Source of the DNA: Alphaproteobacteria bacterium
GTDB lineage: Bacteria > Pseudomonadota > Alphaproteobacteria > Sphingomonadales > Kordiimonadaceae
Assembly: GCA_006226495.1 (NCBI GenBank)
Contig: SBGU01000022.1
Location: 1 to 33,924, forward strand
Reading direction: 5' to 3'
Length of the DNA stretch: 33,924 bases
Both the position numbers and the translations under genes were made by a program. Positions 21,674 to 30,203 of this stretch are shown one piece after another. The notes below the pieces were generated by a model. That model saw only the letters and a program-made list of their open reading frames with translations, was not told the DNA's origin and made no database searches. The first letter of the stretch is position 1; every line of letters begins with the position of its first letter.

Positions 21674-22276
21674 TCAGGCGTGTTCAGTGTCCATATGTTC
21701 GGCATAGGCCGCGTCGAAGGAAGGCTGGGCGGCGGGTTTGCGCACACCGCCTTTGCGGCCGACGATTTCGCGAAGGTCATCCAGGTCGATAAACTGATCC
21801 GCCTGCCGGCGCAGTTCGTCGGCGATCATGGACGGCTGGGTCGAATTCGAGCTGACAACAGTCACGCGCACCCCGCGGCGCTGCACGGCTTCGAGCAGGC
21901 GACGAAAATCGCCGTCGCCGGAGAACAGAACCACATGGTCGATATTTTCCGAGATGTTCAGCATGTCGACCGCAATCTCGATGTCCATGTTGCCCTTGAT
22001 CTTGCGGCGGCCATGTTCATCGGTGAATTCCTTCACCGGCTTGGTGACGAGTGTGAAGCCATTATAGTCGAGCCAGTCGATCAGCGGCCTGAGCGGCGAA
22101 TATTCCTGGTCTTCAAGGATTGCGGTGTAATAGAAAGCGCGGATCAACCGACCTTGCTGCGAAAAGTGCGCGCGCAGGCTCTTGTAGTCGATTTCCATTT
22201 CCAGGGCACGGGCCGTGGCATACAGATTTGCGCCATCAATGAACAGCGCGAGGCGTTCCTCGGGGTAGAAAATCAT
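21674..22276 (-). CDS. NYN-domain protein, LabA/DUF88 family
   Basis: A 200-residue PIN-like protein. It carries the acidic motifs of the NYN fold: LALFIDGANLY near residues 9-19 (Asp14 and Asn17), NMDIEIAVDML in the middle, and FSGDGDFRRLLEAVQRRGVRVTVV. Members are predicted metal-dependent RNases, and the acidic residues are all present, so it is probably active. The ATG at 22276 follows GGA at a suitable distance; a TTG at 22288 is an alternative. The last 30 residues are low-complexity. It is divergent from folK with 139 bases between the start codons. Such genes commonly sit next to folK/rpoZ in alphaproteobacteria. Confidence 0.88.
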   Translation of the reverse strand: MIFYPEERLALFIDGANLYATARALEMEIDYKSLRAHFSQQGRLIRAFYYTAILEDQEYSPLRPLIDWLDYNGFTLVTKPVKEFTDEHGRRKIKGNMDIEIAVDMLNISENIDHVVLFSGDGDFRRLLEAVQRRGVRVTVVSSNSTQPSMIADELRRQADQFIDLDDLREIVGRKGGVRKPAAQPSFDAAYAEHMDTEHA

Positions 22277-22415
22277 CTCTGGGTCCAATCAGCTAACAAA
22301 TAAAAAATATGTTTCGACAGCTTTATACTGCGGGGTGTGGCAGTTACCTTCTGTCTGGAAACGATTCTGGTTTATAAACGTGCAAAAGTCCAGCCTTTCA
22401 AGAGATTGTGACCAT

Positions 22416-23033
22416 ATGTCAACACAAGTGCAGCACCGTATTTTGCTCGCATTCGGCGGGAACCTGCCGTCTGTGGCGGGTTCGCCGCTTGATACACAAA
22501 TTGCAGCAATAACGCGATTATGTGCCGCAGGACTGACGCTTGAGGCTGTGTCGGCTGTCTACAGGACCTGTCCAGTCCCACCTACCGGACAGCCCGATTT
22601 CATAAATACGGCGGCTGCCTTCAGGACGGGCCTTGCGCCTGCTGACTTGCTTGCCCTCTGTCTCCGCACCGAAACAGCGTTGGGGCGGGTAAGGGGTGAA
22701 CGCTGGAGTGCGCGGACGCTGGATGTCGACCTGATTGCCTATGACAGGCTGGTGCTTCCAGACCAGAAAACCTGGCAGAGCGTTTTGAACCATGCCGATC
22801 CGGCACATATTCTGCCGGAAGCCGTCGTGCCGCACCCGCGCATGCACCTGCGAGGCTTTGTGCTTGCGCCGATCGCGGATGTTGCGCCGGACTGGATACA
22901 CCCGGTCCTGGGTAAAACCGTAAGGGCAATGCTGGCGGACGAAGCCAGCATCGACGGGCTTGCAGGAGTGGAGCGCATTGCCGCGACTTTTGGCGGATTC
23001 CCCGCTTTACAGGGCAGGGATGGGGCTGTATAA
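22416..23033 (+). CDS. folK: 2-amino-4-hydroxy-6-hydroxymethyldihydropteridine diphosphokinase
   Basis: A 205-residue enzyme (HPPK) that transfers pyrophosphate from ATP to 6-hydroxymethyl-dihydropterin, just before dihydropteroate synthase in folate synthesis. Visible motifs: the N-terminal LLAFGGNLPS (usually GSN), YRTCPVPPTGQPDFINTAAAF, RGERWSARTLDVDLIAYD with the metal-binding Asp residues, and HPRMHLRGFVLAPIADVAPDW. The ATG at 22416 was chosen because the family sequence begins there; a longer frame starts at 22335. It is the first gene of the rightward housekeeping block and lies 68 bases before rpoZ. Confidence 0.93.
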   Translation: MSTQVQHRILLAFGGNLPSVAGSPLDTQIAAITRLCAAGLTLEAVSAVYRTCPVPPTGQPDFINTAAAFRTGLAPADLLALCLRTETALGRVRGERWSARTLDVDLIAYDRLVLPDQKTWQSVLNHADPAHILPEAVVPHPRMHLRGFVLAPIADVAPDWIHPVLGKTVRAMLADEASIDGLAGVERIAATFGGFPALQGRDGAV

Positions 23034-23101
23034 GCGTGCGCTCGTATTAAGTGGATTGCCCGTAATATGGACAGTCCCGCAAGAAGTTTTGGAGAGATAG
23101 C

Positions 23102-23413
23102 ATGGCTCGCGTCACCGTAGAGGATTGCGTAGACAAGGTTCCCAACCGTTTTGACCTGGTTTTGGCCGCTGCCCAGCGTGCCCGTCAGATTTCAAGCGGC
23201 GCGCCGCTGACCGTTGATCGCGACAACGACAAAAACCCGGTTGTTGCGCTTCGTGAAATCGCTGACGAGACCGTTGTTGCCGCCGAACTGACCGAAGCCG
23301 TTATCCAGGGCATGCGCCGTGTCGTCGAGTCCGACGAGCCGGAAGAAGTTGACCTGTCGATCCTGATGGCCGGTATGGATGCACCGGCCGCCGGCAAAGG
23401 CGATGACGCCTGA
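23102..23413 (+). CDS. rpoZ: DNA-directed RNA polymerase omega subunit
   Basis: A 103-residue subunit that helps assemble RNA polymerase by clamping the beta' subunit. It has the conserved start [21 protein letters not shown] and RARQISSG, plus [11 protein letters not shown]. The C-terminal extension is acidic. GGAGAG precedes the ATG. A terminator follows immediately, then the rsh gene; the rpoZ-rsh neighbourhood is widely conserved and functionally meaningful, because omega forms part of a ppGpp-binding site in proteobacteria. Confidence 0.96.
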   Translation: MARVTVEDCVDKVPNRFDLVLAAAQRARQISSGAPLTVDRDNDKNPVVALREIADETVVAAELTEAVIQGMRRVVESDEPEEVDLSILMAGMDAPAAGKGDDA

Positions 23414-23446
23414 TTGACAGGTGCCATGCGCTGGTAAAGTTCAGGA

Positions 23447-23471
23447 AACCCGGCATTCTGCCGGGTTTTTT
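23447..23471 (+). terminator. Terminator of rpoZ
   Basis: A 9-bp stem (23447-23455 with 23459-23467, AACCCGGCA arm) closes a three-base loop and runs into six T residues. Placed 33 bases after the rpoZ stop, it separates rpoZ from rsh. Confidence 0.92.
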
Positions 23472-23581
23472 GTTGCTCGCGCCTTTTCTGTCGCACCTGC
23501 CACAGAAGAGGCTGGATAATTCCTGCGGAACCATTATTTCTGGTGATACTGTCTGCTGTGTAACGCGTATGAGGACGTCAG

Positions 23582-25720
23582 GTGATCCGTCAGTTTGAAC
23601 TTGTGGAATTGGTGAAGGCTTACGACAAGAATGTCGACGAGGCGCTTCTGAACAGGGCCTATGTGTTTGCGATGAAAGCACATGGCACCCAGATACGCGC
23701 GTCCGGCGACCCGTATTTCTCCCATCCGCTTGAAGTGGCCGGCATCCTGACTGCGATGAAGCTGGACTGCAACACCATTGCCACGGCGCTGCTGCATGAC
23801 GTAGTCGAAGATACGGTCGCCACCGTCGAAGAGATTGAGGAACTGTTTGGCCAGAAAGTGGCTGAACTTGTGGATGGTGTCACCAAGCTCTCGAAGATCG
23901 AACTTCAGACCGAAAGCGAGCGCCAGGCCGAAAACTTCCGCAAGTTCGTGCTGGCCATGTCGAACGACATCCGGGTGCTGCTGGTGAAGCTGGCGGACCG
24001 CCTGCACAACATGCGGACCCTGAACTATATCAAGAAGCCCGAAAAACGCCGCCGCATTGCGCTTGAAACGCTGGAAATCTACGCGCCGCTTGCCGAACGC
24101 ATCGGTATGCATGAACTGAAGGACGAGCTGGAGCATCTGGCGTTCCAGCATCTTGATCCCGAGGCGATGGAGTCGATCTCGGCCCGGCTGCATTACCTGA
24201 TCGAACAGAGCCCCAACCTTGAAGCCGATATGGTCACGGCGCTGCAGGCGCTGATGACCGAGAATAATATTCAGGCGACCATCAATGGCCGCATCAAGCG
24301 GCCCTATTCGATCTGGCGCAAAATGGAACGGCAAAACATCACGTTCGAACAACTGTCGGACGTCATGGCGTTCCGCATCATGGTGGACGATATCGCAACC
24401 TGTTACCGGGTGCTTGGCATCGTGCACCAGAAATATCCAATGGTCCCGGGACGGTTCAAAGACTATATCTCCACGCCGAAGCGCAACCTGTACCGGTCTG
24501 TTCATACGACCGTGATTGGCCCTTTGAACCACCGGCTTGAAGTGCAGATTCGCACCCATCGCATGCACGAGGAAGCCGAGATCGGCGTTGCCGCACACTG
24601 GCAATACAAACAGGCGGCGGACAAGGTTGATGGCTCGCAGTATCTATGGGTGCGCGAACTCCTGGAAATCCTCGATCACACCACTGACCCGGAAGAGTTC
24701 CTTGAGCATACCAAGCTCGCCATGTTCCAGGACAAGGTGTTCTGCTTCACGCCAAAAGGCGAACTTGTGTCGCTGCCGCGGGGGTCGTCGACTGTCGATT
24801 TCGCTTATGCTGTGCATACGGAAGTGGGTGACCACTGCGTGGGTGCGAAAGTGAACGGTCGCATGGTACCGCTTCGTCACCAGTTGCAGAATGGCGACCA
24901 GGTCCAGATCCTGACCAGCAAGGGCCAGACACCGTCGCCGCGCTGGGAAAGCTTCGTCGTAACAGGCAAGGCGCGCTCGGCGATCCGCCGCTATGTGAAG
25001 CAGCAGCAGATTTCCGAATACAGCCAGCTTGGCCACACGCTTCTCGAAAAGGCCTGCCGGCGCAACGGTCTCGATTTCTCGCCGCGGGTGATTGAAGAAG
25101 CCGCGCGTGTTTTGAACCTGGACGACGCGCCTATGCTCTATGCACTGGTCGGGCAGGGCACTCTGACCGAAGATGAAATTCTGCGGGCCGCATTCCCGGG
25201 GTTCCGGGAAGATGCACGCGCTGAAGGATTGCCAAGCGTGCACCATGATTGGGAAGCCATGACAGACGCGGCGATCCCGATCAAGGGCATCAACAAGGAA
25301 TCTGCCGTTCATTTTGCCGAATGCTGCCACCCCGTTCGCGGCGACCGTATTGTCGGCATGCGCATTCCTGGCAAAGGTGTGGAAATCCATACAATCGACT
25401 GTGGCAGGCTTGACGATTTCGACGACCGGCCCGAGCTGTGGATCGACCTCAAGTGGCAGGAAGATGAATCGGACGATGCTTTCTACGCTGGCCGCCTGCG
25501 CCTTGAGGTCGTCAACGAACGTGGTGCGCTCGCGACCATTGCGGCAATCGTGTCCAAGGGCGGTGGTAATATCTCCAATCTTGTCATTCCGGACCGCGAC
25601 CCGGAATTCTACATCATGGTGATTGATGTCGAGGTGCGCGACGTAAAGCACTTGAACGATATCAGCCGCAGCTTGCGGGTCAGCAGGGTCATCAGCAGGG
25701 TTGACCGTGTCATCGGCTAG
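23582..25720 (+). CDS. rsh: Bifunctional (p)ppGpp synthetase/hydrolase (RelA/SpoT homologue)
   Basis: A 712-residue long RSH protein controlling the stringent response. Domains in order: HD hydrolase with LLHDVVEDT (His72, Asp73) and KLADRLHNMRTL (about 134-145), synthetase with GRFKDYISTPKRNLYRSVHTTV (about 288-310), TGS (about 380-450) and C-terminal ACT (about 640-712). The RFKD motif (RxKD rather than ExDD) and the intact HD motif indicate a bifunctional enzyme that both makes and degrades (p)ppGpp, as expected for the single alphaproteobacterial RSH. It uses a GTG start, supported by GAGGA six bases upstream. pyrE follows after 142 bases with its own promoter-like element. Confidence 0.95.
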   Translation: MIRQFELVELVKAYDKNVDEALLNRAYVFAMKAHGTQIRASGDPYFSHPLEVAGILTAMKLDCNTIATALLHDVVEDTVATVEEIEELFGQKVAELVDGVTKLSKIELQTESERQAENFRKFVLAMSNDIRVLLVKLADRLHNMRTLNYIKKPEKRRRIALETLEIYAPLAERIGMHELKDELEHLAFQHLDPEAMESISARLHYLIEQSPNLEADMVTALQALMTENNIQATINGRIKRPYSIWRKMERQNITFEQLSDVMAFRIMVDDIATCYRVLGIVHQKYPMVPGRFKDYISTPKRNLYRSVHTTVIGPLNHRLEVQIRTHRMHEEAEIGVAAHWQYKQAADKVDGSQYLWVRELLEILDHTTDPEEFLEHTKLAMFQDKVFCFTPKGELVSLPRGSSTVDFAYAVHTEVGDHCVGAKVNGRMVPLRHQLQNGDQVQILTSKGQTPSPRWESFVVTGKARSAIRRYVKQQQISEYSQLGHTLLEKACRRNGLDFSPRVIEEAARVLNLDDAPMLYALVGQGTLTEDEILRAAFPGFREDARAEGLPSVHHDWEAMTDAAIPIKGINKESAVHFAECCHPVRGDRIVGMRIPGKGVEIHTIDCGRLDDFDDRPELWIDLKWQEDESDDAFYAGRLRLEVVNERGALATIAAIVSKGGGNISNLVIPDRDPEFYIMVIDVEVRDVKHLNDISRSLRVSRVISRVDRVIG

Positions 25721-25789
25721 GAGACGCTGACTGCCGCGATTGTACGCTACATTCTGTCGCAGCCGGGTATCCCACTGTCGCAATTTCGC

Positions 25790-25817
25790 TTGACGCGGCA
25801 GGCATGGCACTCTATCC
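25790..25817 (+). promoter_or_regulatory. Possible promoter of pyrE
   Basis: TTGACG at 25790-25795 and CTATCC at 25812-25817 are spaced by 16 bases, close to promoters common in alphaproteobacteria. It lies about 45 bases before the pyrE start. The assignment is by hexamer match only. Confidence 0.45.
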
Positions 25818-25862
25818 GCGCAGCAGACGGTCGGCAGCCATCAGGAAGAAAAGGACAGATAC

Positions 25863-26447
25863 ATGGATCAGGAAGCAGTACTTCAGGAATTTCGCGATGC
25901 CAAGGCGCTGCTTGAAGGCCATTTTCTTCTGTCGTCCGGGCTTCACAGCTCTGTCTACCTGCAATGCGCCCGGGTTCTGATGGACCCGAAACGCGCCGAC
26001 AGGCTATGCAAGGCATTTGCCGACAAATTGCGCGCAACAGGTGTGGAAATTGACCTGGTTGTCAGCCCGGCAATGGGCGGTGTGATTGTGGGTTACGAAG
26101 TGGCACGCCAGCTTGGTGTGCCGGGCATTTTCACCGAACGTGTCGATGGTGAATTTGCGCTGCGCCGCGGTTTTGAAATCCCGAAGGGTGCCCGCGTCCT
26201 GATGATGGAAGATGTTATCACCACCGGGCTGTCTTCACGGGAATGTATCAAGACCATTAACGATTGGGGTGGTAACGTGGTGGCTGCAGGCTGCCTGATC
26301 AACCGCTCTGGTGGCAAGGTGGATGTCGGGGCGCCGGTCACGGCCCTCGTAACAATTGAAGCACCGACCTATAAGCCCGAAGAATTGCCTGAAAGCCTGA
26401 AAGCTGTTCCGGCCGTCAAACCGGGTAGTCGGGGGTTGAAGGCGTAA
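25863..26447 (+). CDS. pyrE: Orotate phosphoribosyltransferase
   Basis: A 194-residue enzyme that joins orotate to PRPP, forming OMP in pyrimidine synthesis. The PRPP-binding loop VLMMEDVITTG is present (about 117-127), with the family landmarks HFLLSSGLHSSVYLQCARVL and VVSPAMGGVIVGYEVARQL upstream and FTERVDGEFALRRGF, which supplies the catalytic basic loop. The length is right. AGGA lies upstream of the ATG. The DUF2062 gene starts seven bases after the stop, so pyrE probably heads a pyrE-DUF2062-pdxJ-rnc-era transcription unit. Confidence 0.95.
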   Translation: MDQEAVLQEFRDAKALLEGHFLLSSGLHSSVYLQCARVLMDPKRADRLCKAFADKLRATGVEIDLVVSPAMGGVIVGYEVARQLGVPGIFTERVDGEFALRRGFEIPKGARVLMMEDVITTGLSSRECIKTINDWGGNVVAAGCLINRSGGKVDVGAPVTALVTIEAPTYKPEELPESLKAVPAVKPGSRGLKA

Positions 26448-26454
26448 CCAAAGA

Positions 26455-27033
26455 ATGCTGTTCAGGCGTCGGATCGGTCTGAGTCTCTGGCAAAAGCTGC
26501 TCGGTTTCCTGTGGCCGCGTTCGGGCTGGGTGCGGGCTGTCAAATATATCTGGCACCGGGTTGCGCGCCTTCCCGGTACACCGCACAGCATCGCCGCCGG
26601 TTTTGCCGCAGGTGCAGCGGTTTCCTTCACACCGTTCCTGGGCCTGCATTTCCTGATGGGCTTTGGCCTTGCGTGGCTTGTGCGCGGAAACTTGCTTGCC
26701 TCCGCCATCGGTACGGCCGTTGGCAACCCCTGGACATTTCCCTTTATTTTTGCGCTGACCGGGCAGGTTGGCGCCTTGATGCTGGGCAACGATGTCACCT
26801 CCCATGTTCCTGCCTGGAGCTGGGGCGCTCTCATTGATGCGCCTGTTACTTATCTCACCTCTTTCCTGCCGCTGGTATTTCCGCTTATTGTAGGCGGTAT
26901 TCCCGTTGGTATTGTGGTCTGGGTGCTGTTCTATATGTCCCTGAAAGGGCTTCTGGTCGGCTACCACACCAACCGCCAACAGAGGTTTAAAGCAAAAAGG
27001 CCGCCGTTAAGCGGCTCAGAAGGCAGGGTATGA
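26455..27033 (+). CDS. DUF2062 membrane protein
   Basis: A 192-residue inner-membrane protein. The DUF2062 signature is clear: [21 protein letters not shown] followed by [17 protein letters not shown] and [10 protein letters not shown]. Three or four transmembrane segments are predicted (about 50-75, 85-110, 135-165). Short basic segments lie at both ends. The function is unknown, although DUF2062 is common in alphaproteobacteria beside pyrE/pdxJ. Its stop codon overlaps the pdxJ start (ATGA at 27030), so the two are translationally coupled. Confidence 0.9.
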   Translation: MLFRRRIGLSLWQKLLGFLWPRSGWVRAVKYIWHRVARLPGTPHSIAAGFAAGAAVSFTPFLGLHFLMGFGLAWLVRGNLLASAIGTAVGNPWTFPFIFALTGQVGALMLGNDVTSHVPAWSWGALIDAPVTYLTSFLPLVFPLIVGGIPVGIVVWVLFYMSLKGLLVGYHTNRQQRFKAKRPPLSGSEGRV

Positions 27034-27785
27034 AAAGGGATCACTTGCGCCTCGGCGTGAATATTGACCATGTGGCCACAATCAGGAACGCGCGCGGCAT
27101 CCGGCACCCGGACCCGGTGCGCGCGGCTGGCCTCGCGGTAAAGGCAGGTGCCGACGGCATTACAGCACACCTCCGGGAAGATCGGCGTCATATCTCGGAC
27201 GAAGATATCGCGACACTTTCGGATGTGCTGACCGTGCCGCTGAACCTTGAAGTGGCAGCAACTGACGAGATGCTTGAAATCGCCCTCAGGCATAAACCCC
27301 ATGCCTGCTGCCTGGTCCCTGAAAAGCGTCAGGAGGTCACAACCGAAGGCGGGCTGGACGTTGCAGGGCTGCACGACCATCTTGCGCCCTACGTGCAATC
27401 TTTGGCCAAAGCCGGGATACGTGTCAGCCTTTTCATTGATCCTGATGAAGAACAATTACGCGCGGCCAAAAGCCTTGGGGCACCCGTGGCAGAGCTGCAT
27501 ACGGGCGCCTACTGCGAAGTGTCGGGCGAAGCGCAATTGCATGAGCTGGAGCGCATTCGCAGGGCGGCCCGGTTTGGTGCCGGACTTGGTATCGAAATGC
27601 ATGCAGGCCATGGCCTTGCCTACGATACAGTCGGCGCCGTTGCCGCTATCCCCGAACTGAAAGAGCTCAACATCGGGCACTTCCTGATCGGCGAGGCTAT
27701 TTTCCATGGGCTCGAGGTTTCCATCGCCGAAATGCGCCGGCTGATGGACGAGGCACGTGCCAGCCAACCCGTTGGGCGGTCCTGA
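27030..27785 (+). CDS. pdxJ: Pyridoxine 5'-phosphate synthase
   Basis: A 251-residue TIM-barrel enzyme that makes pyridoxine 5'-phosphate from 1-deoxyxylulose 5-phosphate and 3-amino-2-oxopropyl phosphate, the last ring-forming step of vitamin B6 synthesis. Motifs: [16 protein letters not shown] (8-23), [34 protein letters not shown], and [15 protein letters not shown] followed by [17 protein letters not shown]. Its start overlaps the DUF2062 stop, and rnc begins one base after its stop. Usually acpS and lepB lie between pdxJ and rnc; here they are absent. Confidence 0.96.
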   Translation: MKRDHLRLGVNIDHVATIRNARGIRHPDPVRAAGLAVKAGADGITAHLREDRRHISDEDIATLSDVLTVPLNLEVAATDEMLEIALRHKPHACCLVPEKRQEVTTEGGLDVAGLHDHLAPYVQSLAKAGIRVSLFIDPDEEQLRAAKSLGAPVAELHTGAYCEVSGEAQLHELERIRRAARFGAGLGIEMHAGHGLAYDTVGAVAAIPELKELNIGHFLIGEAIFHGLEVSIAEMRRLMDEARASQPVGRS

Positions 27786-27786
27786 G

Positions 27787-28449
27787 ATGACCGTGGATCG
27801 TGATATCGCGGGCTACCGGTTTGAAAGAACCAGCCTGCTTGAAGAAGCGCTGACCCACCCATCCCTTTCTGGCAATCACAATTACCAGCGGCTGGAGTTC
27901 CTGGGCGACCGTGTGCTTGGCCTTGTGATTGCTTCCTGGCTTCTCGAGGCCTATCCGGGCGAGGCGGAAGGCAAGCTGAACCGCCGTTTTACCGCGCTTG
28001 TACGCAAGGAAACTCTCGCGGAAATGGCGCAGACCCTGGGAATTGCCGCCGCGATCAAGCTGACGCCAGGTGCGGAGGCCGAAGGCACACGGGACAAGGA
28101 AGCGGTGCAGGCCGATGCCTGCGAAGCCGTGATTGGCGCCATGTATCTGGATACCGGCTACCGTGCGGCCGAAAAATTCATCCGCAAACATTGGGCGCCG
28201 CTCATGAAGGATGGTCCCAGTGTCTACAAGGACAGCAAGACCCAGCTTCAGGAATGGTGCCAGGCCCGAGGACTGCCGCTGCCGTGTTATCGGCTTGCAG
28301 GTCGCGAGGGGCCGGATCACAACCCCGTATTCACCATTGAAGCCTGCGTTGAAGGCAAAGGTTCTGCGTCCGCATCTGGCGGCGCAAAACGACAGGCTGA
28401 GCAGGCGGCAGCCGAGGCGCTTCTTGGCCTGCTGACAGGAGAGAAATAG
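27787..28449 (+). CDS. rnc: Ribonuclease III
   Basis: A 220-residue double-strand-specific RNase that processes rRNA precursors and structured mRNAs. The RNase III motif RLEFLGD (35-41) with Glu37 and Asp41, and the second pair Asp110 and Glu113 (QADACEAVIGAMY), supply the metal-binding site. A double-stranded RNA-binding domain follows (about 153-220: DSKTQLQEWCQARG to GGAKRQAEQAAAEALL). The ATG at 27787, one base after the pdxJ stop, is preferred over an in-frame start inside pdxJ (27757). Era begins one base after the stop, a conserved rnc-era pair. Confidence 0.95.
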   Translation: MTVDRDIAGYRFERTSLLEEALTHPSLSGNHNYQRLEFLGDRVLGLVIASWLLEAYPGEAEGKLNRRFTALVRKETLAEMAQTLGIAAAIKLTPGAEAEGTRDKEAVQADACEAVIGAMYLDTGYRAAEKFIRKHWAPLMKDGPSVYKDSKTQLQEWCQARGLPLPCYRLAGREGPDHNPVFTIEACVEGKGSASASGGAKRQAEQAAAEALLGLLTGEK

Positions 28450-28450
28450 A

Positions 28451-29362
28451 ATGGCGGAAATGCCACAAACCGAAACCCGTTGTGGCTTTGTCGCGCTGAT
28501 CGGCGCCCCGAACGCGGGCAAGTCGACCCTTCTGAATGCGCTTGTGGGCGCGAAGGTCGCGATTGTCACGCACAAGGTGCAAACAACCCGTACCAAAATC
28601 ACCGGCATCGGGCTTCATGAGAACGCCCAGCTTATCTTTATCGATACCCCCGGTATTTTTGCGCCCAAGCGCCGGCTGGACCGCGCCATGGTGAGTGCCG
28701 CCTGGAAAGGCTCGGAAGACGCTGAAACCACCGCACTGCTCGTTGATGCCCGCAAGGGCGTGAATGACGAGGTTGAGCATATTATCGCCGGCCTGAAGGA
28801 TGCCAAACGCAAGGCCGTACTGGTCCTGAACAAGATCGACCTTGTGCGGCGCGAGAACCTGCTTGCGCTGGCGCAATCGCTTTATGAAACAGGTGTTTTC
28901 ACCGAGACATTCATGGTGTCGGCGCTGACCGGCGACGGCGTCAATGACCTGAAGGCCTTCCTCGCAGAACAGGCGCCTGTGGGCCCCTGGATGTATCCGG
29001 AAGACCAGATCGCTGACGTGACCATGCGCCTCTTGGCCGCTGAAATCACGCGCGAAAAGATATATCTGCGCCTTCATGACGAGCTACCTTACGCCACAAC
29101 CGTGGAAACTGAATCCTGGGAAGACCGCAAGGACGGCTCGGTCAAGATCACGCAGGTTATCCATGTCGAGCGGGACAGCCAGAAAGGCATCGTCATCGGT
29201 CGGGGCGGCAGCATGCTGAAGCTTCTGGGCCAGATGGCGCGCGAGGACATGGAAGAAAACTTCGAGCGCAAGGTTCACCTGTTCCTGCATGTCCGTGTGA
29301 CCGAACGCTGGGCGGACGATCGCACCATGTACAAGGACATGGGCCTCGACTACGTCGAATAA
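28451..29362 (+). CDS. era: GTPase Era
   Basis: A 303-residue GTPase that binds the 3' end of 16S rRNA and aids 30S assembly. GTP-binding motifs: G1 GAPNAGKST (18-26), switch TTRTKITG, G3 DTPG (65-68) and G4 NKID (127-130). The C-terminal KH domain holds the RNA-binding GRGGSMLKLLGQMARE segment and ends in VRVTERWADD. Length and order fit the family. It is one base from rnc and 29 bases from recO, so rnc-era-recO should be one operon. Confidence 0.96.
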   Translation: MAEMPQTETRCGFVALIGAPNAGKSTLLNALVGAKVAIVTHKVQTTRTKITGIGLHENAQLIFIDTPGIFAPKRRLDRAMVSAAWKGSEDAETTALLVDARKGVNDEVEHIIAGLKDAKRKAVLVLNKIDLVRRENLLALAQSLYETGVFTETFMVSALTGDGVNDLKAFLAEQAPVGPWMYPEDQIADVTMRLLAAEITREKIYLRLHDELPYATTVETESWEDRKDGSVKITQVIHVERDSQKGIVIGRGGSMLKLLGQMAREDMEENFERKVHLFLHVRVTERWADDRTMYKDMGLDYVE

Positions 29363-29391
29363 GGGATATTGGTACCAACCGGAGGGCGCGC

Positions 29392-30135
29392 ATGGAATGG
29401 CAGGATGACGGCATTGTGCTTTCTGCCAGCCGCTACGGCGAGAATGACGTGCTTCTCGAGGTAATGACGGCAGCACATGGGCGTGCCCGTGGTTTTGTCA
29501 AAGGCGGCAGCGGTCGCCGGCAGCGCGGCAACCTGCAGGTAGGCAACCGCCTGCGTGTCGCTTGGTATGCCCGTATCGACGGCAACCTTGGCCGTTTTAC
29601 CCCTGAACTGGTGCACAGCCCGCTGGGGCAGATGATGGGGGATGGCGGTCGCCTTGCGGCACTGTCGGCGATTGCGGCCGTTGTAGCGTCCGCCATGCCG
29701 GAACGTGAAAACCATCCTTCGATATACGAGCGCTTTCTGGCCGTGCTCGACCTTCTGGAATATGAAGATAGCGACACGGTACCATGGGCCGGCGGACTGG
29801 CGCGCCTCGAGCTCGCGATTCTTGCCGACCTTGGTTACGGTCTCGACCTTGCGTCCTGCGCTGCCACCGGCACGACCGAAAACCTGGCCTATGTCTCGCC
29901 AAAATCGGCACGGGCTGTCAGCCTTGAAGCCGCGGGCCCCTATAAGGAGCGTTTGTTGCCGCTGCCTGCTTTCCTGCTGGAAGGGCCGCTGGGCGACGCT
30001 TCGGTCGATGATGTTCTGGATGGCCTCAGGCTGACCGGATTCTTCCTCGATCGCCAGGTTTGGGGCGTGCACGGCAGGGGACAGCCCGCAGCGCGCGAAC
30101 GCTTTATCGCGTCGCTGGCAAGGGCTACCCGATAG
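29392..30135 (+). CDS. recO: DNA repair protein RecO
   Basis: A 247-residue protein of the RecFOR pathway, which loads RecA on SSB-coated single-stranded DNA. The N-terminal OB fold (WQDDGIVLSASRYGENDVLLEVMT to GNLQVGNRLRVAWYARID) and the helical C-terminal half (LARLELAILADLGYGLDLASCAATG) match alphaproteobacterial RecO. CGGAGG lies seven bases before the ATG. A zinc-finger Cys set is incomplete (only one Cys is seen in this region), as in many alphaproteobacterial members. It is the last gene before the separate parC promoter. Confidence 0.93.
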   Translation: MEWQDDGIVLSASRYGENDVLLEVMTAAHGRARGFVKGGSGRRQRGNLQVGNRLRVAWYARIDGNLGRFTPELVHSPLGQMMGDGGRLAALSAIAAVVASAMPERENHPSIYERFLAVLDLLEYEDSDTVPWAGGLARLELAILADLGYGLDLASCAATGTTENLAYVSPKSARAVSLEAAGPYKERLLPLPAFLLEGPLGDASVDDVLDGLRLTGFFLDRQVWGVHGRGQPAARERFIASLARATR

Positions 30136-30146
30136 GGCAAAGAAAT

Positions 30147-30155
30147 TGTGGATAA
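30147..30155 (-). promoter_or_regulatory. Perfect DnaA-box sequence upstream of parC
   Basis: TGTGGATAA on the plus strand is the complement of the consensus DnaA box TTATCCACA. It is part of a 16-bp inverted repeat, TTGTGG-ATAA-CCACAA (30146-30161). A single box is not an origin; regulation of parC by DnaA is possible but unproven. Confidence 0.5.
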
Positions 30156-30165
30156 CCACAACATA

Positions 30166-30196
30166 TTGTAGCGTTTGTGTGCTTGCTTGCTATAGT
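30166..30196 (+). promoter_or_regulatory. Likely parC promoter close to the start codon
   Basis: TTGTAG (30166-30171) and TATAGT (30191-30196) are spaced by 19 bases. Transcription would begin about 30203-30204, at the parC ATG (30204). No Shine-Dalgarno is visible there, so a leaderless mRNA is plausible. Confidence 0.5.
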
Positions 30197-30203
30197 CAGC
30201 GGC

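Noticed and set aside
30146-30161. Chromosomal replication origin
   Set aside because: Only one DnaA box is present, with no AT-rich unwinding region and no dnaA, dnaN or hemE neighbour.
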